DNA of 64,000 bases, from the NCBI GenBank assembly GCA_000017645.1, contig CP000781.1:868001-932000 (forward strand). Reading direction: 5' to 3'. Source of the stretch: Xanthobacter autotrophicus Py2. Its GTDB lineage: Bacteria; Pseudomonadota; Alphaproteobacteria; Rhizobiales; Xanthobacteraceae. The translations under genes and the position numbers were made by a program. The notes under the pieces were generated by a model, which was not told where the DNA came from, ran no database searches, and was given only the letters and a program-made list of their open reading frames with translations. This document shows positions 7,446 through 16,232 of the stretch, piece by piece. Each line of letters starts with the position of its first letter. The first letter of the stretch is position 1.

Positions 7446-9817
7446 ACACAGAGGCCGACACGTGTCGAAAATTCGTCGTACCCCGTCTGCAGGCCGCCGG
7501 ATGGGATAACGCGCCTCACGCAATCAACGAGCAGCGCACCTTCACCGATGGCCGGGTGATCTTCGTCGGGGGTCGTGCTCGCCGCGGCCGGCAGAAGCGG
7601 GCCGACTACATTCTGCGGTTCAGCGCCGATTACCCGATCGCCGTCGTGGAAGCCAAGGCGAGCTACAAGTCCGCCGCCGATGGTCTGCAGCAGGCCAAGG
7701 ACTACGCCGAGATTCTAGGGCTGAAGTTCGCAATCGCCACCAACGGTGCCCAGATCGTGGAGTTCGACTTCTTCACCGGCGTTGAAACGCTGCGCGCCGA
7801 CTTTCCAGCACCCGCGGAATTGTGGGCGCGCCAGCGCGCGGGTCTCGGTTTGGCCGACGATGCTGCGGCCAATCGGCTCCTCACGCCCGGGTTTCCCGAC
7901 CCAGGCAAGCCGCTGCGCTACTATCAAGAAGGTGCGGTCAATCAGGCGCTCCAAGCCATACTTACCGGCAGGCGCCGCGCGCTCTTGACGCTGTGCACCG
8001 GGGCCGGGAAAACGGCGGTGGCTTTCCAGATCGCTTGGCGGCTCTGGAGTGCTGGGTGGAACAAGCGCGGGGATTTCCGCAAACCGAAGATCCTGTTTCT
8101 CGCGGACCGCAATATCCTCGTCGACGATCCGATGGGCAAGACGTTCGCGCCGTTCGGCGACGCCCGCTTCAAAATCGAGAATGGTGTCGTCAGCCAGGGC
8201 CGCGATATCTATTTCGCGATCTACCAAGCGATCGCCCGGGACGAACGAAGGCCGGGACTTTATCGCGAATACGCGCGCGACTTCTTCGATTTAATCATCG
8301 TAGACGAATGCCATCGCGGCAGCGCACGCGACGACAGCAGCTGGCGGGAGATCCTGGAGTATTTCGAGCCGGCATATCAGCTCGGCATGACAGCCACCCC
8401 GCTCAGGGATGACAACCGCGACACCTATGCTTATTTCGGCGCGCCGCTCTACACCTATTCGCTGGCGCAAGGCATCGCGGACGGCTTCCTCGCGCCCTAT
8501 CGCGTGCATCGGGTGGTTACCGACTATGACGCCGTGGGCTGGCGGCCAAGCAAGGGCGAGCTAGACCGCTTCGGGCGCGAGATTCCCGATGATGAGTATC
8601 ACACCAGGGATTTCGAGCGGGTGGTCGCACTGCGCGCCCGCACGGAAGCGATGGCCCGACACCTCACGCATTTCCTCGCCCAGACGGACCGCTTCGCCAA
8701 GACGATCGTCTTCTGCGTCGACCAAGAGCATGCGAGCGAGATGCGCCGCGCGCTTGCCAACCTCAACGCTGACCTCGTCGTCGCGTATCCGGACTACGCT
8801 TGTCGCGTCACCGCCGATGAGGGCGACATCGGCAAGGGAAAGCTGAATGCGTTTCAGGATGTGGAAACGAAGGTTCCTGTTATCCTCACGACGTCGCAGC
8901 TTCTGACGACGGGTGTCGACGCGCCGACTTGCAAGAATGTCGTCCTCGCCCGCGTCGTGGGCTCGATGACCGAGTTCAAACAGATCATCGGACGCGGCAC
9001 TCGCCTGCGCGAGGACTACGGCAAGCTGTTCTTCAACATCCTCGACTACACCGGTACCGCTACAGAAAAGTTCGCCGACCCCGAATTCGACGGCGAACCA
9101 ACGGCCGAAACGGTTACTGAGATCGACGCCGACGGCGAAGTGGTTACGACCGAAGGCGAGGAGAAGCCTCCGCTGGAGACGCCCGACGAGCCGGAAGGCG
9201 AGACGCCGCCGGGTGGGCTGCCGCCGGACGAAGAGCCTGGCGAGCCGCGCAAATATTATGTCGATGGCGGGGCGGTCGAGGTGGTAGCCCACCTCGTCTA
9301 CGAGCTCGACACCGACGGCAAGCGTCTGACCTGCAAGAAGCTGATGGATTGGACCGGGGAGAAGGTCCGAACACTCTATCCGACGGCAGCGAGCTTTCGC
9401 GCGGACTGGCTCAATGCCGACAAGCGCCAGGCCGTGGTCGAAGCGCTCGCCGAGCGCGGCATCGACCTTGAGACCCTAGCGAAGGAGGCGGGCCGTCCAG
9501 ACGACGATCCCTTCGATCTGCTCTGCCATCTCGCCTGGAATGCGCCGCTAAGGACTCGCAGGGAGCGCGCAGAACGCCTCAAGCGTGACCGCCAGGACTT
9601 CTTCGATCGTTATGGTGCGGAGGCACGGTCGGTGCTCGAAGCCCTGCTCGAGAAGTATGCCGATCATGGCGCGGCTCAGTTCGTGCTGCCCGGCATCCTG
9701 AAAGTGCCGCCGCTCGCGGGCTTCGGCAATCCCAGTGAAATCGCGCGACGCTTCGGAGGTCCGGACAAGCTTCGCGCCGCCGTGAATGAAATGTCCGGCC
9801 TCTTGTACGCCGCCTAG
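7442..9817 (+). CDS. hsdR: Type I restriction enzyme R subunit (EcoEI-like)
   Basis: The protein has 791 residues. The N-terminal nuclease domain shows RADYIL (about 53) and VVEAKA (about 68), the Asp and Glu-x-Lys of the HsdR PD-(D/E)XK fold. The motor follows: Walker A CTGAGKTAVAF (about 186), DECHRG (287), MTATP (316) and QIIGRGTRLR (514). An acidic, proline-rich linker spans about residues 570-600, then an EcoEI-type C-terminal domain. HsdR translocates DNA and cuts it when bound to the HsdM/HsdS enzyme at an unmethylated site. The partner HsdM-HsdS fusion starts 14 bp downstream. The gene overlaps abiEii by 4 bp, so its expression is tied to the AbiE promoter unless an internal promoter exists. 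Confidence 0.93.
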   Translation: MNTEADTCRKFVVPRLQAAGWDNAPHAINEQRTFTDGRVIFVGGRARRGRQKRADYILRFSADYPIAVVEAKASYKSAADGLQQAKDYAEILGLKFAIATNGAQIVEFDFFTGVETLRADFPAPAELWARQRAGLGLADDAAANRLLTPGFPDPGKPLRYYQEGAVNQALQAILTGRRRALLTLCTGAGKTAVAFQIAWRLWSAGWNKRGDFRKPKILFLADRNILVDDPMGKTFAPFGDARFKIENGVVSQGRDIYFAIYQAIARDERRPGLYREYARDFFDLIIVDECHRGSARDDSSWREILEYFEPAYQLGMTATPLRDDNRDTYAYFGAPLYTYSLAQGIADGFLAPYRVHRVVTDYDAVGWRPSKGELDRFGREIPDDEYHTRDFERVVALRARTEAMARHLTHFLAQTDRFAKTIVFCVDQEHASEMRRALANLNADLVVAYPDYACRVTADEGDIGKGKLNAFQDVETKVPVILTTSQLLTTGVDAPTCKNVVLARVVGSMTEFKQIIGRGTRLREDYGKLFFNILDYTGTATEKFADPEFDGEPTAETVTEIDADGEVVTTEGEEKPPLETPDEPEGETPPGGLPPDEEPGEPRKYYVDGGAVEVVAHLVYELDTDGKRLTCKKLMDWTGEKVRTLYPTAASFRADWLNADKRQAVVEALAERGIDLETLAKEAGRPDDDPFDLLCHLAWNAPLRTRRERAERLKRDRQDFFDRYGAEARSVLEALLEKYADHGAAQFVLPGILKVPPLAGFGNPSEIARRFGGPDKLRAAVNEMSGLLYAA

Positions 9818-9831
9818 GAAAGCACCTCTGA

Positions 9832-11964
9832 ATGCTGCCACGTGAAAAGAAGAAGGATAAGGTGCCGAAGACAACGGCTCAGCGACTCGACAGCGTCATC
9901 AAGTCTGCGCGCAACAAGATGCGCAAAGACCGCGAGCTGAAGACGGACCTCACGCGGCTTCCTACCCTGACGTGGCTGATGTTCCTGAAGTTCGTGGACG
10001 ATATGGAACGGGTCCACGAGGACGAGGCCGTTCTCGCCGGCGAGACCTATCGAAGTTTGATCGACCCTCCCTATCGGTGGCGCGACTGGGCCTCCGATTC
10101 CGCAGGCATCACGGGACCGGATCTGCTCTCGTTCATCAATGGGGAGCAGACCGTCCGAGCCGACGGAACAAAGGGGCCCGGCTTGTTCACGTATCTGCGG
10201 AGTCTTCGCGGGAATGGGGAAGGGCGACAGCGCCGTGACGTTGTTTCAGCCGTGTTCCGCGACCTGCGCAACTACGCGACGAGCGGCTACGTGCTGCGGG
10301 ACGTCATCAACCTCGTAAACGACATCCACTTCGACAGCACCGAAGACATCCAGACGCTTGGCCGGATGTATGAAACGCTGCTGCGGGAAATGCGGGACGC
10401 GGCGGGTCAGAACGGAGAGTTCTATACCCCGCGACCTGTCGTGCGCTTCATGGTCCAGGTCATCGACCCGAAGCTGAGCGAAACGGTTCTCGATCCGGCT
10501 TGCGGCACCGGAGGGTTTCTCGCCGCAGCCTTCGATCACATGAAGCCCAGCGCCGACACGGTGGAGAAGCGCGAGATCCTTCAGCGCTCGACGTTGCGCG
10601 GCGGCGAGGACTCGTCGCTACCGTTTCTGTTGGCACAGATGAATCTGCTGCTGCACGGGTTGGAGGCGCCCGACATCGAGTTCGGAAACGCGCTGCGTTT
10701 CAAGCTCACAGAGATCGGTGAGCGTGACCGCGTCGAGGTGATCCTGACCAATCCTCCGTTCGGCGGAGAGGAGGAAGCAGGCATCCTCACGAACTTCCCG
10801 GATGATCGCCGGACGGCCGAGACCGCTCTGCTGTTTCTGCAACTCATTATGCGACGGCTGAAGCGAGGAGGCCACGGGCGAGCCGGCGTAGTCGTTCCGA
10901 ATGGGATATTGTTTGGCGATGGCATCGCGGCGCGCATCAAGGCGGACCTGCTAGAGCAGTTCAATTTGCACACTATCGTCCGGCTGCCGGAAGGAACGTT
11001 TGCCCCCTATACCGATATTCCGACCAACATCATTTTCTTCGACACTTCAGGCCCGACGGGTGACATTTGGTATTGGGAACAGCCGCTCCCAGGGGGGCGG
11101 CGCAAGTATTCAAAAACGCAGCCATTACTGTACGAAGAACTCACTGACTGCCTTGAGTGGTGGTCCGCGCGCAAGGAAGGACCACAAGCATGGAAAGTCT
11201 TTGGGCCTAGTCTCATCAAGCGCGATACAGAAGGTCGCACAATCGCGGTGGATTTGGACCTCAAGAATCCTCATGCCAAGGAGGCGAACCACCGTCGACC
11301 TGTTGAGATCATCGAAAGCGCAGTCGCCAAGCAGCGTGAGTTGCTAGCTGTGCTTGACGAGTTGAGAGCTCTGGTAGGAGCATTCGACAAGATCACTTCC
11401 AACTCACCTCGCGCAAAACTCGGCGACATCGCGCCACTTGTTCGACGTCATGTTCAAATCGATCCTGAGAAGACCTATACTGAAATTGGTGTGCGCAGCT
11501 TCTACAAGGGGATATTCCATCGCCGGACAATACCAGGGGCGGAGTTCACTTGGCAGAAGTTATTCCGCATCGCCACCGGTGACCTCGTATTCAGTAATTT
11601 GATGGCGTGGGAACAGGCAATAGCGCTGGCGTCAACTGCTGATGATGGCTGCGTCGGAAACCATCGGATGCTTACGTGTGAAGCCGATCGAACGAGATGT
11701 CTCCCGATGTTTCTCTGGTACTATTTCCGTACTCCTGAAGGTTTTGCGCAGGTTGTCGCGGCGTCACCGGGATCGATCGCACGAAATAAGACGCTGTCAG
11801 CCGAACTCTTGCCCAACATCACCGTTCCGGTCCCGTCGCTGGACGCGCAGGAGTGGTTTGAAGCCCTTCATGCGAAAGCTCATGCAGTCGAACTTGGTCA
11901 AGCCGAGGTTGATCGAGTGCTAAGCGGGCTGATGCCATCCTTACTGCACCATACGTTCGGTTGA
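9832..11964 (+). CDS. hsdM: Fused type I methyltransferase and half-size specificity subunit (HsdM-HsdS)
   Basis: The protein has 710 residues and two parts. Residues 1-490 are an N6-adenine methylase: the HsdM N-terminal helical domain, motif I DPACGTGGF (about 221) and motif IV NPPFGG (about 306). Residues about 520-710 are a specificity region: KLGDIAPLVRR opens one target-recognition domain, LLPNITVPVPSLDAQ is the typical hinge, and a helical tail ends PSLLHHTF. Classical HsdS carries two such domains, so this enzyme has half the usual number. Half-size S subunits are known to work as dimers and give symmetric split sites, and I infer the same here. Bases about 11,340-11,720, within the recognition domain, are visibly more AT-rich than the flanks, as often seen where specificity domains are exchanged. 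Confidence 0.9.
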   Translation: MLPREKKKDKVPKTTAQRLDSVIKSARNKMRKDRELKTDLTRLPTLTWLMFLKFVDDMERVHEDEAVLAGETYRSLIDPPYRWRDWASDSAGITGPDLLSFINGEQTVRADGTKGPGLFTYLRSLRGNGEGRQRRDVVSAVFRDLRNYATSGYVLRDVINLVNDIHFDSTEDIQTLGRMYETLLREMRDAAGQNGEFYTPRPVVRFMVQVIDPKLSETVLDPACGTGGFLAAAFDHMKPSADTVEKREILQRSTLRGGEDSSLPFLLAQMNLLLHGLEAPDIEFGNALRFKLTEIGERDRVEVILTNPPFGGEEEAGILTNFPDDRRTAETALLFLQLIMRRLKRGGHGRAGVVVPNGILFGDGIAARIKADLLEQFNLHTIVRLPEGTFAPYTDIPTNIIFFDTSGPTGDIWYWEQPLPGGRRKYSKTQPLLYEELTDCLEWWSARKEGPQAWKVFGPSLIKRDTEGRTIAVDLDLKNPHAKEANHRRPVEIIESAVAKQRELLAVLDELRALVGAFDKITSNSPRAKLGDIAPLVRRHVQIDPEKTYTEIGVRSFYKGIFHRRTIPGAEFTWQKLFRIATGDLVFSNLMAWEQAIALASTADDGCVGNHRMLTCEADRTRCLPMFLWYYFRTPEGFAQVVAASPGSIARNKTLSAELLPNITVPVPSLDAQEWFEALHAKAHAVELGQAEVDRVLSGLMPSLLHHTFG

Positions 11965-12017
11965 CGCGTGGCGCGTTCGGTCGTGGATGGCGAGGTGCAG
12001 CGACGCTCGGGAGAGAT

Positions 12018-13562
12018 ATGCGCGCGGTGCAGACGATATCGGGAGCTGAAGCGAGGGCGCTGATCGAAAGCCAGTTGGCTGCACACGGCAACGGCGTGCT
12101 CTCCATTCTCGCCCAATATCGGCGCGATGAGGCGGTGGCCGCATGGCATGAGACCATCCGAGCCGTGGAGGAGTTCATCAATCTGCCGAAATTCGGGATC
12201 CCCGACGATCGGCTCCGAGCCTGGTTGTGCGCGGTCCGACTGGACGATGCGTTTGTTGCAAACCCGGGCCCGACATGGCTGGCGGTGCGTCAGGCGCTCG
12301 CGCCGCATCTCGAGGCGCCAGTCATCTCTCGCTTCACTCGGATTATGCTCTACGCCGGCGCCATGGGGGCGGCCTTTGCCGCGCATGGTGTGGACGCTCG
12401 TAGTGCAGCCATCACGCTCGACACGGTTGGCAGGGCGGTCGACTATTTTCAGTCGCGGCGACGGCATTTCGTCTCGCTGCTTTACACCATGCCTTACGCA
12501 TGCTCCGGCTCGCTCGTTCTCCAGCCCTACGACGCTCTGACCGTTCTCATGCCGCAGGTCGAGCATAGCTGCATCGCCATTACCGGCTTCCATCAAAAGC
12601 TTGCCCTGCTCGAGGCACAGCCGGATTTCAGTCTGGAGGTCGACCACATCGGCGCGATGGCGAGCCATAGCTTCGAGACCTTGGACGACTATTTTCTCGA
12701 ACCGGAGCGCGCGTCGATCCATGTGATGGCTGAGTTGCGAGGCGACCAGTTCGCGATGCCCGCCATGGAGCCGCTGGATCGAAGGAAGATCTTTTCAGTT
12801 GCCGAATTGCGTAATGGCGTGAAACTGATCGGCGCGACCTACGAGGCCTTCGGGCTCAAGGACTCCGATTTTTCCGCCATGGGCCTGCTGGTGATCGCCT
12901 TCGCGCGGAATTGCCGCGACGATTATTACGTCGAGATCGGAAAGCAGAAGTTTCGCTCGATACTGCGTGCGCAGTCCGAGTTAGACCCCGCCGAGCTTGA
13001 GACGCTCCTCGTCAATGAGGCCTCGGATTATGCGACGAACACCAATGCCTATCAGCCGTTCCTGGACCTTGAGGATAGGGTCGTCTCGAACGTCAATCTT
13101 CTGTCGCGGTTCCTCTATGCGTTCAAGAATGTTCACCTGGGCAGCCGCCGGCGCTTCCAGATCCATGCGGGCTTCATATTCGAGGACATGGTGAAACGAG
13201 ACCTTGGGCGCATGGGTTTTACCGTGACGGGCATCAAGCGGATCAATCGGAAGGAATTCGATGTTGTCGCCACGCGCAGCGGCGTCATCTTCAACATCCA
13301 GTGCAAGAATAACTGGATCGATCTCTCGAAGATTGAGGCTGAGCGCACGCTGTTCGTCAGATATAACCGGTCCCTGACGAACTACTATGCTCGCGCACTG
13401 AAGAAGGAGCGCGGCCGTGAACATCTACTGAAACAGGAACTGGGCTTGGACAAGGTCATGCATTACGTGGTCAGCCGATTTCCGGTGATCGGCGCGGACC
13501 CTGCGGTGATCAACTACAATCAGATCGATCGGCTTCGTTTCGCGGGCCAGGCGGGCGCATGA
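12018..13562 (+). CDS. Unassigned 514-residue protein with C-terminal Mrr/PD-(D/E)XK-like nuclease motif
   Basis: I do not recognise a named family for the whole protein. The ATG at 12018 follows GGGAGAG at good spacing. A TTG at 11961 overlapping the hsdM-S stop by 4 bp is an alternative, but it would add 19 low-information residues. The N-terminal 380 residues look helical and cytoplasmic, with no motif I can name. Near the C terminus FEDMVKRDLGRMGF is followed by NRKEFDVVAT and IFNIQCKNNW. This acidic helix, Asp and Gln-x-Cys-Lys layout matches restriction-endonuclease-like (Mrr/HJC-type) folds. The gene lies 53 bp after hsdM-S and overlaps the next gene by 4 bp, so it is probably an accessory of the restriction operon. 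The nuclease role is inferred. Confidence 0.75.
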   Translation: MRAVQTISGAEARALIESQLAAHGNGVLSILAQYRRDEAVAAWHETIRAVEEFINLPKFGIPDDRLRAWLCAVRLDDAFVANPGPTWLAVRQALAPHLEAPVISRFTRIMLYAGAMGAAFAAHGVDARSAAITLDTVGRAVDYFQSRRRHFVSLLYTMPYACSGSLVLQPYDALTVLMPQVEHSCIAITGFHQKLALLEAQPDFSLEVDHIGAMASHSFETLDDYFLEPERASIHVMAELRGDQFAMPAMEPLDRRKIFSVAELRNGVKLIGATYEAFGLKDSDFSAMGLLVIAFARNCRDDYYVEIGKQKFRSILRAQSELDPAELETLLVNEASDYATNTNAYQPFLDLEDRVVSNVNLLSRFLYAFKNVHLGSRRRFQIHAGFIFEDMVKRDLGRMGFTVTGIKRINRKEFDVVATRSGVIFNIQCKNNWIDLSKIEAERTLFVRYNRSLTNYYARALKKERGREHLLKQELGLDKVMHYVVSRFPVIGADPAVINYNQIDRLRFAGQAGA

Positions 13563-14245
13563 CGAATCCCGCGGATATTCGCGATCTGCTGGTGCGGTTC
13601 ACGGGGCCCGACCTGACGCAGACGCTTGCGCGGATCGAGAGCAAGGTGCGCGGCGTGGCGGCGAAGGACTGCGTAGGCTTTCTTGAGGGCGCTGGCGTGG
13701 GTCGGGAGGCGTTGGCCGCGGCGGCCGAAATGAAGCGCCTGGCCGGGCAGATCAATGTGACCATCCATGCGCTCGGCATCCTGCTCTGCCTTCCGCACAT
13801 CCTCGAACCGGATGAGCGGGTCGAATATGTATCGCTCGGAGCCGGGAATACCGGGCGCGATTTCGACCTGGAGACCAACCTGCGGGTCGCCGAGTTCAAA
13901 TTCATTCGGTGGCGCGGCGGCGCGGAGTCGATCCGCCAGAATTCTGTGTTCAAGGATTATCTGTTGCTCGCGGAGCATCCGACCGCGAAGCGAAAATATC
14001 TCTATCTGCTGGGGACCGAGCACGCGCTCAGATTCCTGCGGGGCGGTCGCGCCCTGTCGAGTGTGCTGAGTCGCAACGACAAGCTGCATAAGATGTTCGT
14101 CGACCGCTTTGGCGAGACTTTCCGGACGGTCGGGGATTATTACGCGGTCCATGCCAGTGCGGTGCATATCGAGGATGTCTCGCCGTGGCTTTCGGAGCTA
14201 GCGGAAGAGTTGATCGCGGAGCCGGACGCTGGCGCCGACGACTAG
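13559..14245 (+). CDS. Unassigned 228-residue protein with ExK nuclease-like motif
   Basis: No named family is recognised. The protein has 228 residues, with no signal peptide or membrane segment. The centre contains NTGRDFDLETNLRVAEFKF: an Asp-rich strand, a spacer and Glu-Phe-Lys. This is compatible with a PD-(D/E)XK core, and a conserved-looking basic patch (RWRGG, then KDYLLL) follows. It overlaps the upstream nuclease-like gene by 4 bp (ATGA), so the two are very likely made as a pair. Its stop codon overlaps the end of the convergent HEPN-like gene by 4 bp. Position suggests it is the last gene of the AbiE-restriction operon. Function is unknown; a structural or nuclease partner of the upstream protein is one possibility. 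Confidence 0.72.
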   Translation: MTNPADIRDLLVRFTGPDLTQTLARIESKVRGVAAKDCVGFLEGAGVGREALAAAAEMKRLAGQINVTIHALGILLCLPHILEPDERVEYVSLGAGNTGRDFDLETNLRVAEFKFIRWRGGAESIRQNSVFKDYLLLAEHPTAKRKYLYLLGTEHALRFLRGGRALSSVLSRNDKLHKMFVDRFGETFRTVGDYYAVHASAVHIEDVSPWLSELAEELIAEPDAGADD

Positions 14246-15402
14246 GGATTCGGGCGAGTGACGCGGGCGCGGCGCGCGGCGCGGCCTGCGGGCGGGCGCG
14301 TTGCGGTCAGGAGCGCTTCCTCCGCGGATTTCTGCGGTCCCATGAAGTCCATGCGATCAGCGATATAGGCGCCGAACGCGCGCGCGTCTTTGGTCGATGG
14401 CATCGGAACCCCGTATGTGAGCGGGAGAAACGCGGTCAACGCGATACGGTAGAGTGGTGCGGCATATTCGAAGATCGTCCGCTGCGGTGTGGGGAGGAAC
14501 AGATTGCTGCGCTCGACGGGATTGCCGTGAAGGAAGTCGTTCCGGCATTCGTAGAGCACTTGATAGAGCCAGGACGCCAGTGTGCGCTTTACCTTGGTCT
14601 TGCCGCCCGTGTTGTGCGCGAGCTGGCCGCTTTCCGGAATCGCCCAAGGCGCGCGCTCAATCATCTCGAATACCTTGTCCCGGTTGGCCTGGCCGTTTCC
14701 GCCTGGATGCACGAGAATCTCGAAAGCACTGACCCAGAGGGAAACGACCCGCCCGACGTCGTAGAACGTCGTGTCCGTCCCGGCCGGCAAGAGCGAGGCG
14801 TGATACGCCATGTTGAGCGAGCGCATCAGTGCGACGTCCTCCCAGGCGGGCTCTGCTGCTTCGTAGCGTCGACGCCAGCGCGCCATGAGCGCGGCCAGGA
14901 GCGGCTGGTCGATGTCGCTTTCGCCGAGTGACGTGCGGAACAAGGCCGGCGACGATTGTCCCTTGAAGCGCGAGAGCTCATGCGTGCCAAGGATGGCCGG
15001 CGTGCTGCCGATCACATCCTCATAGTGTCGGTCGAGCATCCAGGGGTAGATCGCGAAGGCCTCACCGAAGAGCACGCGATGCCCGCGCGGATGTCGGAGC
15101 TCCAGCGCCCGGCCGTGAGTCGCTGCCGAGAGTGCGATGAGGTCGCGGAAGCTCGCCAGCGCCGTCACGTCGCGAAAGATTGGTGGTGCGGCCGCGTTCA
15201 GGATCAGAAGCGCGGGCTCGAACTTCTGTCCGAAGTTGTCGGCAAAACGGTTTAGGAAGTGCCTGAGCGTCGGGTGCGCCCGCTTCAGGGCCGCAACACG
15301 GCGATCGTGCGCGGGCGCGAGCGCCGCGATCTCACAGCCGATCGCGGTTTCCAGCGGAATGTTCGGCAAGACGAATACCGGCGTCCAATCTGCAGCAGTC
15401 AT
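14242..15402 (-). CDS. Unassigned protein with HEPN-type RNDFLH motif
   Basis: The protein has 386 residues, without signal peptide or membrane segments. About residues 284-293 read YECRNDFLHGN. R-N-D-F-L-H fits the Rx4-6H active-site motif of HEPN ribonucleases, and the following G-N is common in large HEPN proteins of phage-defence loci. The N-terminal half has no motif I can name. The gene converges on the restriction operon (4-bp overlap at the stops). It diverges from abiV across only 73 bp, so those two starts share one short promoter region. I infer an RNA-cleaving abortive-infection role from the motif and setting. The family assignment is tentative because the motif is short. Confidence 0.7.
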   Translation of the reverse strand: MTAADWTPVFVLPNIPLETAIGCEIAALAPAHDRRVAALKRAHPTLRHFLNRFADNFGQKFEPALLILNAAAPPIFRDVTALASFRDLIALSAATHGRALELRHPRGHRVLFGEAFAIYPWMLDRHYEDVIGSTPAILGTHELSRFKGQSSPALFRTSLGESDIDQPLLAALMARWRRRYEAAEPAWEDVALMRSLNMAYHASLLPAGTDTTFYDVGRVVSLWVSAFEILVHPGGNGQANRDKVFEMIERAPWAIPESGQLAHNTGGKTKVKRTLASWLYQVLYECRNDFLHGNPVERSNLFLPTPQRTIFEYAAPLYRIALTAFLPLTYGVPMPSTKDARAFGAYIADRMDFMGPQKSAEEALLTATRPPAGRAARRARVTRPNP

Positions 15403-15475
15403 GTGCTATTCCTGTCTCGACGGCAAACGCCTGCAGTCTCTGAAGTATTTCTGCTTACAACACGTCGGAACAACA

Positions 15476-16207
15476 ATGAACGATATCAAGCGAGAAGACA
15501 GGGGAGAGAAGGCTGCAAAGCCCGGCCAGGCGCCTTTAGAGGTGCTCGTCCGCGGCGCCGAGAAGACATTTGATAATGCCGAGCGCCTTTTTTTCGAGGC
15601 GGAGCTTCTGGCGAAAGCCGGTGCGGTGGCGCGTGCCCTTTGCCTCCACCAGATCTCCCTCGAGGAATGCTCGAGGGTCAACAACCTCGGCGCCTGGGCG
15701 GTCAGCCTGGTTCTTGGGTTCGAAGTCAATCAGAAGAAGGTGCTGGCCGCCTTCGGGCGTCACGCAGCTAAGAACAAATCGAATGCCTACATGCTGAAGG
15801 GCTCTGAGGCGGAAACTAATGCGAAAGCCCGTGGCGACTGGGAGGCGGCCATGGCCGCGTTCAGGCAGACCCAGGACGAGTTTCACGAGACGTCGAACCG
15901 AGCCAAGAACGCCTCACTCTATGTGGACTGGGTCGACGGGGAATTCGCCGCACCGAGCGAGCGCATCACCAATGAGATGCTGGTCGAGATTACGGAGCGA
16001 AACGCCGAGTTTCTCGGCTGTGCCCAAAACGGGCTGAACATGCTCAGGCGGCTGGAGAGCGCGCCGGATGAGATGAAGGTCTTGCTCTCGGGTTTCGTCG
16101 AACAGGCAGAAAAGCTCCGTGAAGAGAAGCCGGACGACATGATGGGGGCAATGGAGATATTGCTGTCGGGCTTCCTTGAAGAGGGAAAGCGGAAGTTGAA
16201 GGATTAA
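15476..16207 (+). CDS. AbiV-family abortive infection protein
   Basis: The chosen ATG at 15476 gives 243 residues starting MNDIKRED. The open frame runs further upstream, but that part lies inside the divergent gene and does not look like protein. Residues about 24-75 match the AbiV pattern: NAERLFFEAELL, then VARALCLHQISLEECSRV, with the paired Glu and basic residue. RALCLH also fits HEPN Rx4H spacing, and AbiV is classed as a HEPN family. AbiV proteins block phage development in lactococci, and homologues are common in defence islands. The gene is divergent from the RNDFLH protein. Charged helices make up the rest of the protein. I am confident of the family but not of the phage specificity. 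Confidence 0.85.
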   Translation: MNDIKREDRGEKAAKPGQAPLEVLVRGAEKTFDNAERLFFEAELLAKAGAVARALCLHQISLEECSRVNNLGAWAVSLVLGFEVNQKKVLAAFGRHAAKNKSNAYMLKGSEAETNAKARGDWEAAMAAFRQTQDEFHETSNRAKNASLYVDWVDGEFAAPSERITNEMLVEITERNAEFLGCAQNGLNMLRRLESAPDEMKVLLSGFVEQAEKLREEKPDDMMGAMEILLSGFLEEGKRKLKD

Positions 16208-16232
16208 GGCCATTCGACACGCCAAAGTCGCA

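Noticed and set aside
11961..12017. TTG start for the gene after hsdM-S, overlapping its stop by 4 bp
   Set aside because: The overlap is attractive, but the 19 extra residues look random and the ATG at 12018 has a good GGGAGAG site. It is kept as an alternative only.
15137..15475. Extended upstream start for abiV
   Set aside because: The 113 extra residues are antisense to the divergent HEPN-motif gene and do not resemble AbiV; the ATG at 15476 gives the family start.
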